A DNA stretch of 64,000 bases from Scalesia atractyloides (Eukaryota; Streptophyta; Magnoliopsida; Asterales; Asteraceae), in assembly GCA_947069175.1 (NCBI GenBank), contig CAMTDV010000013.1, forward strand, positions 24,989,857-25,053,856, in the 5' to 3' direction. This document shows positions 1 to 12,700 of this stretch, piece after piece. Positions within the stretch are counted from its first letter, which is position 1. Each line of letters begins with the position of its first letter. The notes beneath the pieces are model-generated. The model ran no database searches and was not told the origin of the DNA. It was given only the letters and a program-made list of their open reading frames with translations. Both the position numbers and the translations under genes were made by a program.

Positions 1-655
1 TCTGGTTTGAACGGTTTTTATGTCAAACCATGAGCCGAACCGTAAGTAACGGTTTAAGGTTATCTAAACCGAAATCAAACCATTTGAATTTAAAACCAAA
101 CCAAACTGTTAATAACGGTTTGGTTTCGCGGTTTAGGCTTTTGTTGGGCTTTTTTTTAAAATGTAGAAACTTATAAAAAAAAGTTGTAAAACTACATAAA
201 CAAGTTAATTACATAGAAGTTGTCAAAGTTTGAATGTAGTAGCAACACAATCTGAGCGCAAAATGTTTGAGATGAAAAAAAAAGTCTAGATCAAGTAAAG
301 AAATAAAATCTTAACTAGACAGTATTAATATGAGATGCATGTCCCGATTTTTTGAAAAAAGATAGTCCACTATCCACTATGCAATTTGAAGTCAGCCGAA
401 TAAACTAAAATTGTCGCTATGACAGTATAAATATTTGTGTGTATATACAATTTTAAAAATTGAAATATTTTTCACACTAACGGTCTGGTTTGGTTTTTTA
501 CGGTCGGTTTTTTTGTATATACTGTAAACCAACCCGTTCATTGCGGTTTGAATTTCTAAAACCAATCAACCGAAAATTAAAAGAAAGACCGCAAAACCAA
601 ACCGGTGACCGGTTTGGACGGTTTCACCCTTTAAAACCAATTCGTAAACACCCCT
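1..655. mobile_element. Right-hand part of a hAT-like DNA transposon or derivative, left end outside window
   Basis: Both flanks of this stretch are rich in degenerate, inverted copies of a (T)GGTTTGG / AACCGG motif (1-150 and 480-625). It ends near 650-655 with a sequence that reads TAGGGGTGTTTACG on the minus strand, which resembles hAT-superfamily termini with their dense subterminal repeats. The middle (160-470) is AT-rich and has no coding potential. No transposase is visible and the left end is outside the window, so neither target duplication nor paired TIRs can be checked. Confidence 0.4.
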
Positions 656-663
656 AATCATAA

Positions 664-799
664 GCATTTTTTTTTCTTTTTAATTTCTCATGTTTATACG
701 ATGAAGATTTATTGTCATCATTCATTTGCGTATTTTTTTTTTCTTTTTAATTTCTCATGCTTACACGATGAAGATTTATTGTCATCATTCATTTGTGTA
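664..799. repeat. Tandem duplication, two copies of about 68 bp
   Basis: The stretch beginning with a T-run and containing TTCTCATG...ACGATGAAGATTTATTG occurs twice head to tail (about 664-731 and 732-799), differing at only a few positions. No coding function is seen. Confidence 0.8.
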
Positions 800-1159
800 G
801 AACGTGTGTAATAAAGCAAATTTAATTAAAATCAAGATTTTCCTATAACATGTGAAAAAAAGCAAACTTAATTATGAATTAAGGTTTGAGAATACTTAGC
901 TAATTGAGGTTGTTATAAATAACTTTTATAGATAACCTTTTCAATTTAAGGAGGAAATTAAGGATAACTTGATAATATGATTAATATTTTTTTTATAACG
1001 GTATAGTTATAATGGTATGGTTCTTTGGTTTGGTTAGTTGGTACGATATAGTTTTACTACAATTTCAAAGTTACGAGTTATTAGTTGTTTACTACCAAAT
1101 GGTTAAAGGGTTTTATTTTTTCTTGAATCAAGATATTTTTAACATGACAAGTCTCATTT
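800..1159. other. AT-rich intergenic DNA, nothing recognised
   Basis: No ORF of note, no repeat structure and no RNA gene was seen here. It lies between a short tandem duplication and a SINE copy. Confidence 0.6.
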
Positions 1160-1378
1160 GTTTTTTTGAACGGCAAATTTGAATCACTGACGAACTACTG
1201 GAGTATTATCGTGTCATCAGCGGAACCACCCAATCATATCCATCTCCATTAGGCATAGTGCATATACACCAATTCAAGAGGAAACACAATAAATATGGGA
1301 AAAAACCTTCTTGTGGGAATCGAACCCAGAATCTATAGGTCCCAAAACCTTATCCGACCCTCAAGATGTCACTAAGCT
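1160..1378 (-). mobile_element. tRNA-derived SINE, copy 1
   Basis: Read on the minus strand this is a non-coding unit of about 215 bp. A tRNA-like head has a B-box-like core GGGTTCGATTCCC (plus 1315-1327), followed by a body containing TTGGTGTATATGCAC and GGTGGTTCCGC, and an A-rich tail (T-run at 1161-1167 on the plus strand). The same unit recurs in the opposite orientation at 48973-49170, where it is bounded by an exact target duplication, and that fixes the family boundaries. No clear target duplication is visible around this copy, suggesting it is older. Confidence 0.75.
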
Positions 1379-2926
1379 ATAAAGTCACGATAGTTATCAG
1401 ACTTCTCAAGTGAAACCTTGAACGAATCAATTACTAATGTAGGGTGTAAATATTTTTGTGATTTTATAAATCTTGAATTTAGATTAAATTATATTTGGGT
1501 ATAAATCTTGAATTTTGATCAAATTATATTTGGGTGTCGAAGAAGGGATATACACCTAGCGACTAATAAGCATCCATGTGCAGTAAATATAATATTAAAC
1601 CATTTAGACGTTTGTGTATTTCGGCTAAACAATAAACAGGTTACATGATTTGAGATTTGAGATTTGAGTTTTGTAGATCCATTATTACATTGATTTAGGA
1701 AATGACTAGTTATTTTCTACGATGGTAGTATTTTCTTTTAGACTTATATATTAGAAAGTTTCTATTGGTTAATTTATGTTCCATTCAGTATTGCAAATAA
1801 AATTTCTAAGAGTTAATTTATAACTAGTTCATTATTTATGGTTTGTGAATTATTATGTTATGTAATATAGCAATTAACTAGTATTAGATTGGTGATGATA
1901 ATTTAAGTGACATATGATATATTAAAAAAGACTTGTTTAAGAATGTCTCGCTAGATAATGTTATAGCTAGATTCCAAAAAAATGAAAACTTGCACATAGA
2001 GAATAGCTTTAGACATATCAATTTTCAATATTTGTTTTTTTTATTATGCATTAGTAATATTGTAATTTGACATACTTTTGTTGATTATATAAAATTTGTT
2101 TGCTTATCTTTTTTTATATGACCTAACCCGATCCGACCCGAATTGAACTGGAAAAAAAATATTATATAGTTATAAGCAAATGACCCTAAATATTTCCGCC
2201 CCTAAAAACTGAAAATTTAACTTTACCCCTGCAATTTTATTATAGATCCGCCACTGGTCATTTAGATGAACCAAACACTAGTAATCTCTAATTGATTTAG
2301 CGGCAGCCTCTTAATAGAATCATAAAGAGGTAGGCTCCTAATGGAATCAATAAGAGACAATCTCGTAGTGGAATCATTAAGAGGCTACCAAACAACCCTT
2401 TACTCTTTGATTTTTTTTGTTGAATTTGACGCATTTGTTCTTTTGTTACGCCGTACACACCACTAGTTTTGGTTCCCAAACCTCCTCCACAAAAAAGGTT
2501 ATCAATGAAGCAATAACTTGGAAAAAATAGTACATGTAAAAGTCGTATTGGCAAAAAGTCTCCAAAGAGGGATCAATGGAGCACTATGTGATATATTAAG
2601 GTGGTTTGACTTACAAGTGCAACCACATTGGGGCATAAAAGGATGAACGTGGAACACTCGTCATCATCCACAACTATCCTTTCTGTTTATGCACTTGAGC
2701 ATTTCATTCATCCATCATCACCTAAATATGCAGAATGAATCCACCCATATAGTTTAAAAACACTTTTATAAAAGAAAATGAAACTATATGAAGTTATGAG
2801 TTATCATATTGTATTTAGAATCTGTTATTAGTTTATTAATATAGTGAGTGATCAATTCTATTAATGTCTATGAAAACATATAATTTTAACAAAAATGTAT
2901 TTGTTTAAACAATTATATTAATCAAA

Positions 2927-2977
<51 letters not shown>

Positions 2978-3967
2978 TTCAATGGCTAAATTTGTACATC
3001 CTACTTCCCATAACTTTATTTAATTCACTAACACCACACCACTGGGCTATTCCCAAGTGGATAATCAAACTTTTTTTATTATTTAAATATAAGTAATCAC
3101 ATTTTATTATTATACTGGTGGGTTGGCATAGGCGATGCGATAGGTACCATCGAGGCTCTTAAGGAAAAGCAATCTAACACGGTATGCTTGAAACATTGAT
3201 TATATTTGAATATTATTAGGTGAGTTTTCTTCTTGATGGTGTTCTTAGGTGAGTCAGGCTTGGAATGTCAAAATTTAGTATTGACGGTTAACATCTCGTC
3301 TTAGGAATGTTCACTCAAGTATTGGGGGTAGTTTCAAACGTCGTTCAAAAATAGTTATAAAAACATAAATAGTAAATGTAAATTGAAAATATTATAAATA
3401 AGATAATACTTAATGTAGTTAATAAAATAATCTCATATGCATTAAATAATGTATTAATTTAGAAGAGTTTATTAAATAACGGTAACTTGGGAACTAATGC
3501 ATGCTTCGAAAGTTGCAACAAGCGTATTAAAGTTTAACTAAAGTAACTGCTTTATAAGGTTCTAGTTGGGAATATGCGTAATGGCACAGAGTAGAGAATT
3601 TCACTATAACGCATAGTTATACTTAGAACAAACTTCCTATTTAAAATATTATTTGGTAGCAAAAGTAAATTAACAATAAAAGCAGATTATACAAATAGTG
3701 TGCGACGCCAAATATGTTACAAAGGTAAATGCAATTTGCCCATCTATGGTTTAGAAACATTTGCAATTTGCCTCACATGATTGCAGTATGACCAATCGTG
3801 CTTACAAAATGTAACAGTATGCACCCATTTATTAAACATACATTAGTTTGACTGTTTGACTTTAGATGAAAATACCAAAATACCTTTTTTTACTTACAGT
3901 GGTTTTATTATTATTACAACCACCCACCACTATCATCACCACCACCACTAAATAAAACCATGCTCAT
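1379..3967. other. Intergenic DNA, no gene recognised
   Basis: AT-rich sequence with short chance ORFs only. The minus-strand ORF at 2297-2554 has low-complexity, non-protein-like composition with recurring LLIPL/LRGC blocks and no recognisable domain. A (TTA)n microsatellite lies at about 2927-2978. Confidence 0.6.
2927..2978. repeat. (TTA)n microsatellite
   Basis: About 17 uninterrupted trinucleotide units, ending before TTTTCAATGGC. Confidence 0.95.
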
Positions 3968-4874
3968 ACACCAACCAACAAATGACAAGAGGCAGTCTTG
4001 CGTATTTTCTTATCTTCATCATCCTCATCTAAGTTTGTTACTTGTCCAATCAGTGAGAGCCCATCAATGGCCCCTAATTCATTGTCCCATATTTCCATCC
4101 AATGTCATTTTCAATGAATTAGAGCTTTCACAAACTACAAATTAATTCATATTTCGTAATATAAATTTCTTTAACTAAGCACATATCATATTATACACCA
4201 ACCAACAAATGACAAGAGGCAGTCTTGCGTATTTTCTTATCTTCATCATCCTCATCTAAGTTTGTTACTTGTCCAATCAGTGAGAGCCCATCAATGGCCC
4301 CTAATTCATTGTCCCATATTTCCATCCAATGTCATTTTCAATGAATTAGAGCTTTCACAAACTACAAATTAATTCATATTTCGTAATATAAATTTCTTTA
4401 ACTAAGCACATATCATATTATACACCAACCAACAAATGACAAGAGGCAGTCTTGCGTATTTTCTTATCTTCATCATCCTCATCTAAGTTTGTTACTTGTC
4501 CAATCAGTGAGAGCCCATCAATGGCCCCTAATTCATTGTCCCATATTTCCATCCAATGTCATTTTCAATGAACTAGAGCTTTCACAAACTACAAATTAAT
4601 TCATATTTCGTAATATAAATTTCTTTAACTAAGCACATATCATATTATACACCAACCAACAAATGACAAGAGGCAGTCTTGCGTATTTTCTTATCTTCAT
4701 CATCCTCATCTAAGTTTGTTACTTGTCCAATCAGTGAGAGCCCATCAATGGCCCCTAATTCATTGTCCCATATTTCCATCCAATGTCATTTTCAATGAAC
4801 TAGAGCTTTCACAAACTACAAATTAATTCATATTTCGTAATATAAATTTCTTTAACTAAGCACATATCATATTA
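3968..4874. repeat. Tandem repeat, four copies of a 227-bp unit
   Basis: The unit beginning ACACCAACCAACAAATG starts at 3968, 4195, 4422 and 4649, so the period is exactly 227 bp. Copies are nearly identical. One visible difference (GAATTAG in copies 1-2, GAACTAG in copies 3-4) groups them in pairs, which suggests duplication of a two-copy block. A 61-codon ORF covers part of copy 1 but stops within the unit and does not look like a protein. A short flanking segment just before 3968 is unrelated. Confidence 0.95.
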
Positions 4875-6060
4875 AAGCAGTAAATGATACCAAACACCAC
4901 ATCCTAATCTATATAAAGAAGAGCTATTTGCACCATCATCCTTGCTCATGAACTGTTTGTTGAATTGCCTAAATGAAATTAAAAGTGTTTTTATTAATCA
5001 ATTTACCGGTTACAATGTGAGTTTGAAGCACACTCGATTGTTGCAATTATTTAGTTTTGCAATGTGAAATGAAATGTGAGTTTTGGTTATATGATTTTGC
5101 ATCTTTGAAGCTCAATTAACTGTTGCAGTAACACTATTCCTGCAATTTTAGTTGGTTTGCTATGATTTGATTGGACTGTGAGGTTATGTATGTGTATTTG
5201 AGAGCTCCAAATTGATATAAAGTATTAGATTATTAAACCCTAATAAAGATCTTGACTTTGATACTAAAGTGGTATTTCCAGTTTATATAAAAAAGTGAAA
5301 TTGGTATTAGAGAAAGGTTTTAAACAAGTGTTGTTTGAAGAAGATTGTTTATAGATAGAAAGAAGAAAGTGCATAAACATAAAGTGTTCATATCTACAGA
5401 AAAATTACATCAAAGTGTAGAATTTTTCCAAGTGATACAACAGCTTAGTGTTCTTCAATATTACTTCCTTTCAAGATTTGTTCTATAATTTTAGTTGTTT
5501 CAAGACTGTGTCTGGTGACGAAATTATTTAGTTTGTTTAGAGGTGTTGAATTGGGCTATTTTAGTGTGTTATCAATTGGTGTATGATAATTTGTATGGAT
5601 TATGGAACATTTGGTGGATTTGACCTAGATCTGAAGCTATTGATTTTATTGTTTTAAATAATTAAATGTAGTTATGTGTTTGAAATTTGTTATTTAAGGC
5701 AAATTGATATAGGTAAATCAAATAGCCAATGGGTACGGAACTTCAGAATCGCGCCCGATAAGCATGGATTGGGTGTCAAGAAGTATTGATCCATACTAAC
5801 CCTAACCAACCCGAAATTTTAGAATCGCGGCCAACAGACAAATTGATATAGGTAAATTATATTGTTTTTATGTATTCATGAAACCATCTGTGCTCATAAA
5901 CTACAACACTAAACTGATATATATTCAAAGCCTATTTAACCTTCTCTGCAAACAACTTCCTGTAACTAATACTAGTGTTCAAAAATTAGTCCAAAATAAA
6001 AAATTATTTGACTTTTACTCTCGGTAGATAATAAGCCTATGAATGATTAACGCATAGTGT
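4875..6060. other. Intergenic DNA, nothing recognised
   Basis: AT-rich with no ORF, RNA gene or repeat that I can support. Two short segments mentioning an AATCGCG(C/G)CC core (about 5747 and 5825) resemble each other weakly. Confidence 0.5.
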
Positions 6061-6260
6061 AGTCATCACAAAAAAAAAACCCCAAACCCAACCCGATCCG
6101 TTCTAGAACCCGCTCTGACCCGGGACTCGTTTCAACCCAAACCCGTTCTGGCCCGAACCCGTTTTAACCCGAACCCGTTTTGACCCGAACCATAGCAACC
6201 CTTTTTTAGTTGACCCGTTATGGCCCATGACCCAACCCGACCCGTTTGCCATGTGTACTT
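6061..6260. repeat. Degenerate short repeat rich in AACCCG / GACCCGA
   Basis: Irregular head-to-tail copies of an approximately 11-nt motif (AACCCGTTTTG, GACCCGAACC). The long minus-strand ORFs across it (6103-6326) are a by-product of the simple repeat (repeating GSGQNGFGLKRV-like peptides) and are not annotated as genes. Confidence 0.7.
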
Positions 6261-6870
6261 GCACATGTTGGTTAGCCCGAAACATTTCAACGGTTGGAAC
6301 TTCCAATGGCTGTTATGGATATACAACTCAATAAGTTGGATTTATCTTAGTCGCTTGAGAACGATGATCTGAATCCTTATATCTCCAACGGAAACTGAGT
6401 TGACCAGGTTCACTGCTATGACTCCGGCCATGACCTTCCGTCGAGAGATTTACAACCCTAAACAAACATCTTCATCACCGCCATCATTGTTAACCCAAAC
6501 CACCGTCGCTGTAACACCCACTACCGATACCACCATCATCATAGGAACCACCTTCAAGAACCTCACCGTTCACCATCGGAATTCTCGAAGGAATCCTTGT
6601 TATTACACCGAACCTGAACACAATCATCGTTGATACGGAGTGTCTCTCTCTCAATCGCTTCTATATCTAGTTTTCAAAAAATGGTACTGAGGTGTATGTA
6701 AGTGAAACAGGTGCAAGTATGTGTGTGAGAGAAGGTTAAAGAGAGGTCAAGTGTGTGTTGGGTGGTAAGATTACCATTTGCCTTCTACAGGGACAGGAAA
6801 AGACGGACATTACTGCAAGGAGACAGAGTGTGAGAAATTGAAACACGAGGACCGTTAAAAAAAAATATAT
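6261..6870. other. Intergenic DNA, no supported gene
   Basis: A 77-codon ORF at 6400-6633 is Thr/Pro-rich and has no recognisable domain or upstream promoter. It could be a fragment of a former exon, but nothing supports that. Confidence 0.45.
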
Positions 6871-7002
6871 TACAAACCAATGACTAAAAACGACGACTTT
6901 ATAACTAAATCAGATATCTCACCCAACTATACACCCGAGCCGCCATGAGAATTCAGGTGTCCTGTCCAGGCTCGAAGAAAATGTGTCTGTTAGGCTTTAA
7001 TG
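6871..7002. repeat. Direct repeat A (about 132 bp) upstream of nsLTP2 gene 1
   Basis: Begins TACAAACCAATGACTAAAAA and ends at GGCTTTAATG. A copy with only scattered differences lies at 9623-9758 in the same orientation, so the pair brackets the nsLTP2 gene at 7863-8156. No retroelement or transposon ends are recognisable at the borders. Confidence 0.85.
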
Positions 7003-7770
7003 CCCTTCATCTTAACATAAAAAATAAACTAAGCTATTGATTTGGATGAAAATGTTAAAAAAAAGGCAAACTTAAAGGATTCAAATGCACAAAAATTCAT
7101 TTTGAAGGGAACACGCACATATGATCAAATCTTAAGGACAATTTTAGCATTTTACTCGAAACTTTAAAAAAGAGTTATTGTTAGACATGAATCAAGTTAG
7201 AGACATATACCAAACCTACTAATTTTCAAAGTTCAAACAAAAATCTATTAACTTTTTTCCAAATCACAACTATGATTTATGTAATTTTAAGTCTATAAAT
7301 GGACAAAGAATAAGGGTTTTCTACAAACGGTAACAAGAAGGAAGCTACCCTAGTTTTGAAAGATAGTTAAGACAATAAATTCAACCACTTTCTAACTACT
7401 TTTCTCACAATACTTAATCAGCCACCTGGCCCCAATGTTCTATTAAGGTTTTTATTTATTTATTTTTTATAACAATTCCTAGATCTTTCAGGATACATAC
7501 ATCTAACATGCGTTATTCCTACGAGACAAAACTACTATTAAGCTGAGGTCTCACTAGAAGCAACCTCTTTATTCCTATAAGATAGAGATAAGGCTGTCCA
7601 TGTCTTACCCTCCTTAGACCTTAACTTAACTTTGCTATTAATGGGATTTATTGAGTATGATGATGATAACATCTAACATGCTTTGTACATACATATAGGA
7701 TTTGAAGTTACTAACCTTTTAATTATACAATGCATCACCACCTGGATTTGAGCTATCCTTGGGCCCAATG
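7003..7770. other. Upstream region of nsLTP2 gene 1
   Basis: AT-rich, with no ORF or repeat that I can support. The last 100 bases include the core promoter listed separately. Confidence 0.5.
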
Positions 7771-7773
7771 GTC

Positions 7774-7783
7774 TATAAATAAT
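7774..7783 (+). promoter_or_regulatory. TATA box of nsLTP2 gene 1
   Basis: TATAAATAAT lies about 80 bp upstream of the start codon. With a plant TSS about 30 bp downstream this gives a 5' UTR of roughly 50 nt, which is short, pyrimidine/A-rich and lacks upstream ATGs. Confidence 0.7.
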
Positions 7784-7862
7784 ACACCAACCCCCTCAGT
7801 TTAAACCACCAACACTACACTTCATACAAAACCTCTCTAACCACTCCCTAATCCACTCCAAA

Positions 7863-8156
7863 ATGAAGGCACCCACCATGGTCTGCTTTCTGGTTGCAGT
7901 TACTGCAGCCATCATGGTCTTTATGGGCCAACTTCCTGCAGCCACCGCGGTGACTTGCAACTACATGGAGCTCGTGCCATGTGCTGATGCGATCTCATCG
8001 TCTCGTGCGCCATCGAGCACATGCTGCAGTAAGGTAAGGGAGCAGAGGCCGTGCTTCTGCGGATACCTCCGGAACCCGAGACTCCGTCAGTTCGTCAGCC
8101 CAGCCACCGCCCAGAAGATTGCTAGCCAGTGTGGAGTTAGTATTCCACAGTGCTAG
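7863..8156 (+). CDS. Type-2 non-specific lipid transfer protein precursor (nsLTP2), gene 1
   Basis: Intronless 97-codon gene for a secreted small lipid-binding protein. Residues 1-29 form a signal peptide with a hydrophobic core and an AXA-type end (ATA), predicting a mature protein of about 68 residues. Cysteines fall at 32, 40, 54, 55, 64, 66, 90 and 97, giving C-x7-C-x13-CC-x8-CxC-x23-C-x6-C, the spacing of type-2 nsLTPs. The CxC middle residue is Phe, hydrophobic as is usual in this type. Family knowledge: four disulfides close a small helical bundle around a lipid cavity, and members act in the cell wall or cuticle, in cutin/suberin deposition and in defence. Which role applies cannot be told from sequence. 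The TATA box is about 80 bp upstream and a poly(A) signal lies 54 bp after the stop. GC content is clearly higher than in the flanking DNA. Confidence 0.94.
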   Translation: MKAPTMVCFLVAVTAAIMVFMGQLPAATAVTCNYMELVPCADAISSSRAPSSTCCSKVREQRPCFCGYLRNPRLRQFVSPATAQKIASQCGVSIPQC

Positions 8157-8209
8157 AAATAATGTTTTAGTTTCAACTTATGATAATATCAGATATTGGA
8201 ATATTGTGC

Positions 8210-8215
8210 AATAAA
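8210..8215 (+). terminator. Poly(A) signal of nsLTP2 gene 1
   Basis: AATAAA located 54 bp after the TAG stop, followed by TG-rich sequence (GTGTGACATG, TTGTTTGTATTG), a plausible plant 3' end. Confidence 0.65.
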
Positions 8216-9140
8216 GTGTGACATGCAACATGTAAGGTGTTTGTTTGTATTGTTAATGAAACAAAGGTAGTTGGTGGTGTGCTTGAAGTTTATTACACTT
8301 TACTTGTTTTATTTTAGAGAATAATTAATATATTGTATAAGATGTAAACAAATTAATATAAATATTAATATACTAACCATTTAGACATGTTAGTATTGTG
8401 CAAAGAAATAACTGAAATATGAAAATATTATAAAGATATGTAAATTTTATGTAATTAATATTCCAATTCTATCTACATAGAATGAATCTTGCTACTGAAT
8501 ATTAATAGATACTGAAGAAGAAAATGTGTGTTTTCAAGAAGTATGGACTTTTGGAGATGAAAACCATTTTTTAGACAAGTGTGACCACGATCTATATATT
8601 CTACACAAATTAACTAAAATAAAACATTATTTATTTCTAAAAACTTTCACATATGTTTCTTATATTACTTATAACACTGATTTATTGTTTTTTTTTCAGA
8701 TTTATACGCTCACAAATTTATTGTTTTTTATTTTCAGATTTATACACTCACAATATTATATTTTCCTCAGATTTATACACTCATAATATTATATTTAGAG
8801 ATGGATACTAATCACTACATTCATAGATGCACTGTCAACTTTCTAAATGTTTTCTTCATTTTAAAGACTATAAAAGCATTAACAATAGGTTCACTATCTC
8901 TAGTATCACAATTTAACCAAATAAACTCTTTTTTTTTCAAACTCCGTTTACTTTTTAAAAACCTGTAACATCAATCTCGATTTCTTTCTTATTTTCAAAC
9001 ATTATTTTATTTTATTGTTTTTTTTTGTTTTATACACTCACATAATTTTATTTAGAGATGAATATAGTGATCTCAATATTTAGAGAACTAGTATAGCTTC
9101 TCTAAATCTTATCTCTATTTCAAAGATCCTCATTGAGATG
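8216..9140. other. Very AT-rich downstream region
   Basis: Contains a short run of imperfect repeats of TTCAGATTTATACACTCA (about 8693-8790, and a related piece near 9030). The ORF spanning it (8526-8786) is composed of this repeat and is not a gene. Confidence 0.55.
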
Positions 9141-9320
9141 TAAGAGCATTTACATCCCTTCTTCAAAATTATGTGAGGAAAGTTTTTGTTTTATGAAAAG
9201 GGGTTGTAGATGGTTGGTTATAAGTTGTTGTGAGTAAAGAAGAGAGAAAATGTTACTAGTAATTTGTAATTTTTTCTTATAGAAAATGTAGTTTTAGATG
9301 TAACAATAGAAATGCTCTTA
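9141..9320. mobile_element. Small MITE with TAAGAGCATTT terminal inverted repeats
   Basis: About 180 bp bounded by TAAGAGCATTTACATC on the left and, read inverted, TAAGAGCATTTCTATTG on the right. The interior is non-coding. The GAGCAT-type ends resemble Harbinger- or hAT-derived MITEs common in plants. Because the ends are palindromic through the flanking TAA/TTA, a separate target duplication cannot be distinguished. Confidence 0.6.
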
Positions 9321-9622
9321 ACACTTAAAAAAGTTAAATTATTTTATTTGGGTCCACCTCCTTCTTCGGATACCATCTTTGAACAAGGGCAAATGAGTCA
9401 GTTCATCATCTTAAATGGTGCCAAATAGACCACAGACACAACCTCAGAAACGCCATTAAAGATAGTCTGGGATGTAATGGACTCCACATGTAAACGAAAT
9501 AGTTAAGGCAGCTCTATTTAAAGTGGTTTTCATTCTTGTAAATTTTTTTTAAATAAATATACAATACCTAAAGTAGTATTTAAAAAAAAAACATAAGCAA
9601 GATCTTAAGAATAATAATACTA

Positions 9623-9758
9623 TTACAAACCAAGGACTAAAAACCGACGACTTTATAACTAAATCAGATATCTCACCCAACTATACACCCGAGGCCGGCC
9701 ATGAGAATTCAGGTGTCATGTCCAAGCTCGAAGAAAATGTGTCCGTTAGGCTTTAATG
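9623..9758. repeat. Direct repeat B (about 136 bp) downstream of nsLTP2 gene 1
   Basis: Same orientation and nearly the same sequence as 6871-7002. Differences include a few-base expansion around GAGGCCGGCCATG. See that entry for context. Confidence 0.85.
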
Positions 9759-12700
9759 AAAGAACACGCAAAATAACACCTAGCTAATCATACCTGGTTA
9801 GTGTCGCGGAGACTTGCGAGTTGTAATTGCGTGGAGAGCAAGAAGATGACAGTGGGACATGGGTGAATTGCGAATTCTGCGTTACACAAAATAGTGCCGC
9901 CCTTGCCTTCGTGTCCATGCGTCTGGAGAAGTCAAAGAATTGCCGGAATTTCATTCAGAAGAGATGGACTAGGTGTTTGCGTGGTGGTTGTTGGCTTGCC
10001 GTTCAAGGATTTGCGAGTGTGCGTCGTTTTAGTCTCTATGTGTTTGCCAATTGCCGCCCAAACAAAAGGATATTGTTTTATTATTATTATTATTATTTTA
10101 AATATTAGGATAAACCTAATGGGCTAACTTATAAAATTCAAGATAGATTTGTAAATAGGCCTATCAAAAACTTGGTATTTTTTATGTGTATATTATTTAA
10201 AAATAACACACACATATATAATATATTGGATTTTTTTAAATTGTCTTTAGAAAATACGGGCCCTGGCCGGTGGTCCTCCCCGCGCACCCACAGGGCCACC
10301 ACTACGTACCCCATATCAATAAAACTAATTTTTATACTTTTTACTATACACAGGTGGCAGAGTTTGGTTTGATCCAGGGGTACTCTACTTTGTTTTTCGC
10401 TTATTGTGTAGATTTTACCGAAAATTTTTTATATATTGAGTCTGACCATTTCTAATTTTACTAAAAACTAAGTTCAAGATCCACCAGTGATATAGCCATA
10501 CAACACAAATTTATATTTTAAATATTTTGACATGCAGAACTCTAAGGCATGCACAATCCAAAGGATGCAAAGGTGTATAGTTTCAATGTTTTTTTATGCT
10601 CCTAACTTTGCCGACGTCCCCTCTATCTCCAATTAGTCTCCTCTCTATGTATGTCTTCGTAGGGCGTTTGTCCCCACTGAAAATTCACTCTCTTATCGAA
10701 GTCCATAGACCTTTAGCGGCACAGTGGCAAGTCCAAGTTTACACTCCACGGACTCAACCAGTAGCGAAGTCAGAACATTTTAGTTGGAGGGTTAGTTGGA
10801 GGATCAATAGCTTTTGTTACATTTACGTTCCCTGGTATACAACATCACACAATTCATATTTTACATGTATGTTTAAAACAACAAAAACCAAAACGCATTT
10901 TGCTTAATGGTATCTTGGTATATAAATTGGTGTCCCCTCCCCTATAGGTTACTGACTCGAGTCTTGTTGTGCATTTTAGTGTAAAATTGGAAGTAAGTAA
11001 AACTGGAAGTAAATTAAATGTGTGAGTTGTATGTTACCGTTCTAAAAAAATACAAAATACCAAAAGTTTTAATGGAGTCGATAAATTTAACCTTCAAGGT
11101 TCCCAATTTTGAAACCATTAATAACAGAGTGCAAATGAAAAACAAATCAAGTTATAAATCTTGGATTAAATAAATAAAACAAAGAAGTGATTAAGTTAAA
11201 AGAAGCACATAGGATAGTTGATATAGATAAGATACGAGCATGTATCTGTAAAATTGTTATTTTCTTAGATATTATTTTATTATATAATTTATGTAGGTTA
11301 CTAATACTAATCTTTAACTTGCTTCACTAAAACATTATGGGCTGTTAAAAATGAAATTAAACATTAAAGGCTGTTTAAAATAAATGTTATACCTTCAACG
11401 GTTAAATTTTAAATTACTACTTTAATATCCCACTCCATTTATAGTACTTATCTTCTTCATTTTTACGGTTTATTTCTCCACTCCCAAGCATAAAGCTGCT
11501 TTAGTTTTCAAGTTACATGTGTGATTCGCTCATCTGGTTTACAAATTTTGCATTATTAGTCCTAAGGATTTATTAATTAAATAGGTGATCTTATTAGTTG
11601 TAATTTTTAAACTCGAGTAATTCTTAATATGATAACCATTAAAATATTTAATTAAGTGTATATAAAACGTTTCAAAACACTCTTATCCATTTAATATACA
11701 ATTAAAAAAAAGCTTAGACAAACATAAAACCATACCCCTCTCATAATCTTGTTCTCCTTTCCTGCAAGCCACCACAACCCTACCGCCAAAGCCACCACAA
11801 CCTCATCATCGGCTATCACACTCAAAAAACGTCATAGCGGAAATACAAATGTGACGGTGACGGAGGTTGGTACCACAAATATATTTGTGGACGATGCAAT
11901 ATTTATTTTGGACATACAACTTAATTAAAAGATGATATTTAAAGCGTTGAACAAAAACACAACATAATTTAGTTGTTTGATCCCTTATAGATCTTAATAC
12001 AAACGGTCTCATATTGTTTTAAAAGTTGTCCAAAACGTTATTTATTACACCATTGCATCAACTACCACAATACAAGCCAAAATCTCGAAGTCGAACTCAT
12101 GTACCTGAAGAACATGTAAAAATCAAGTGTCAACACAAGTAGGTTAGTGAGTTCACCTATTCAAATTACAATTAATTTGTGTAAGGAAAACTTTCTTGTT
12201 ATGAATTTTATGTCAAAACATTCATATATTTTAAGAAAGTCAAATTTATTTTCTTATTAAAATCCAAGGGTCAGTTCTCTAGTCGCAAACGTTTTCTCTA
12301 AAACCCTCGACACAAATCACCTTCCCATAGATTTTAGTATATACTAAATTTCTAGCATCAAGTTTTCATATTTATAGGGTTGCAAGGCCCATGAGCTATA
12401 CATTAACAATTAGGTTATAATCACGCTAGACAATCACAGAATATCAGTTGACACGAAGCTACCGCTCACGACGGGATGGTAAACCCGATAGATCTATCAA
12501 CAATTCTATGCATACTGGTATTAATGATTAAACGGCTAATTCGCGCAAAGTGCCTCAGATTGGGTCACTTATGGTGTCTGCCTCATGAACAATGTGTGTG
12601 TGTGTGTGTATATCCTACTAAATTGATAAATTTAATATTTTGCGTTGCATGAATTCCCCGAAGTCCCCACTGAGACGTAAGCCTATTCCGATACCTACTC

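Noticed and set aside
6103..6326. Minus-strand ORFs with repeated GSGQNGFG-like peptides
   Set aside because: Direct translation of a degenerate AACCCG/GACCCGAA repeat, not a protein gene.
9827..10455. Overlapping + strand ORFs near 9.8-10.5 kb
   Set aside because: Several frames are open at once and end in ATT-repeat or AT-rich sequence. No domain, promoter or poly(A) pairing.
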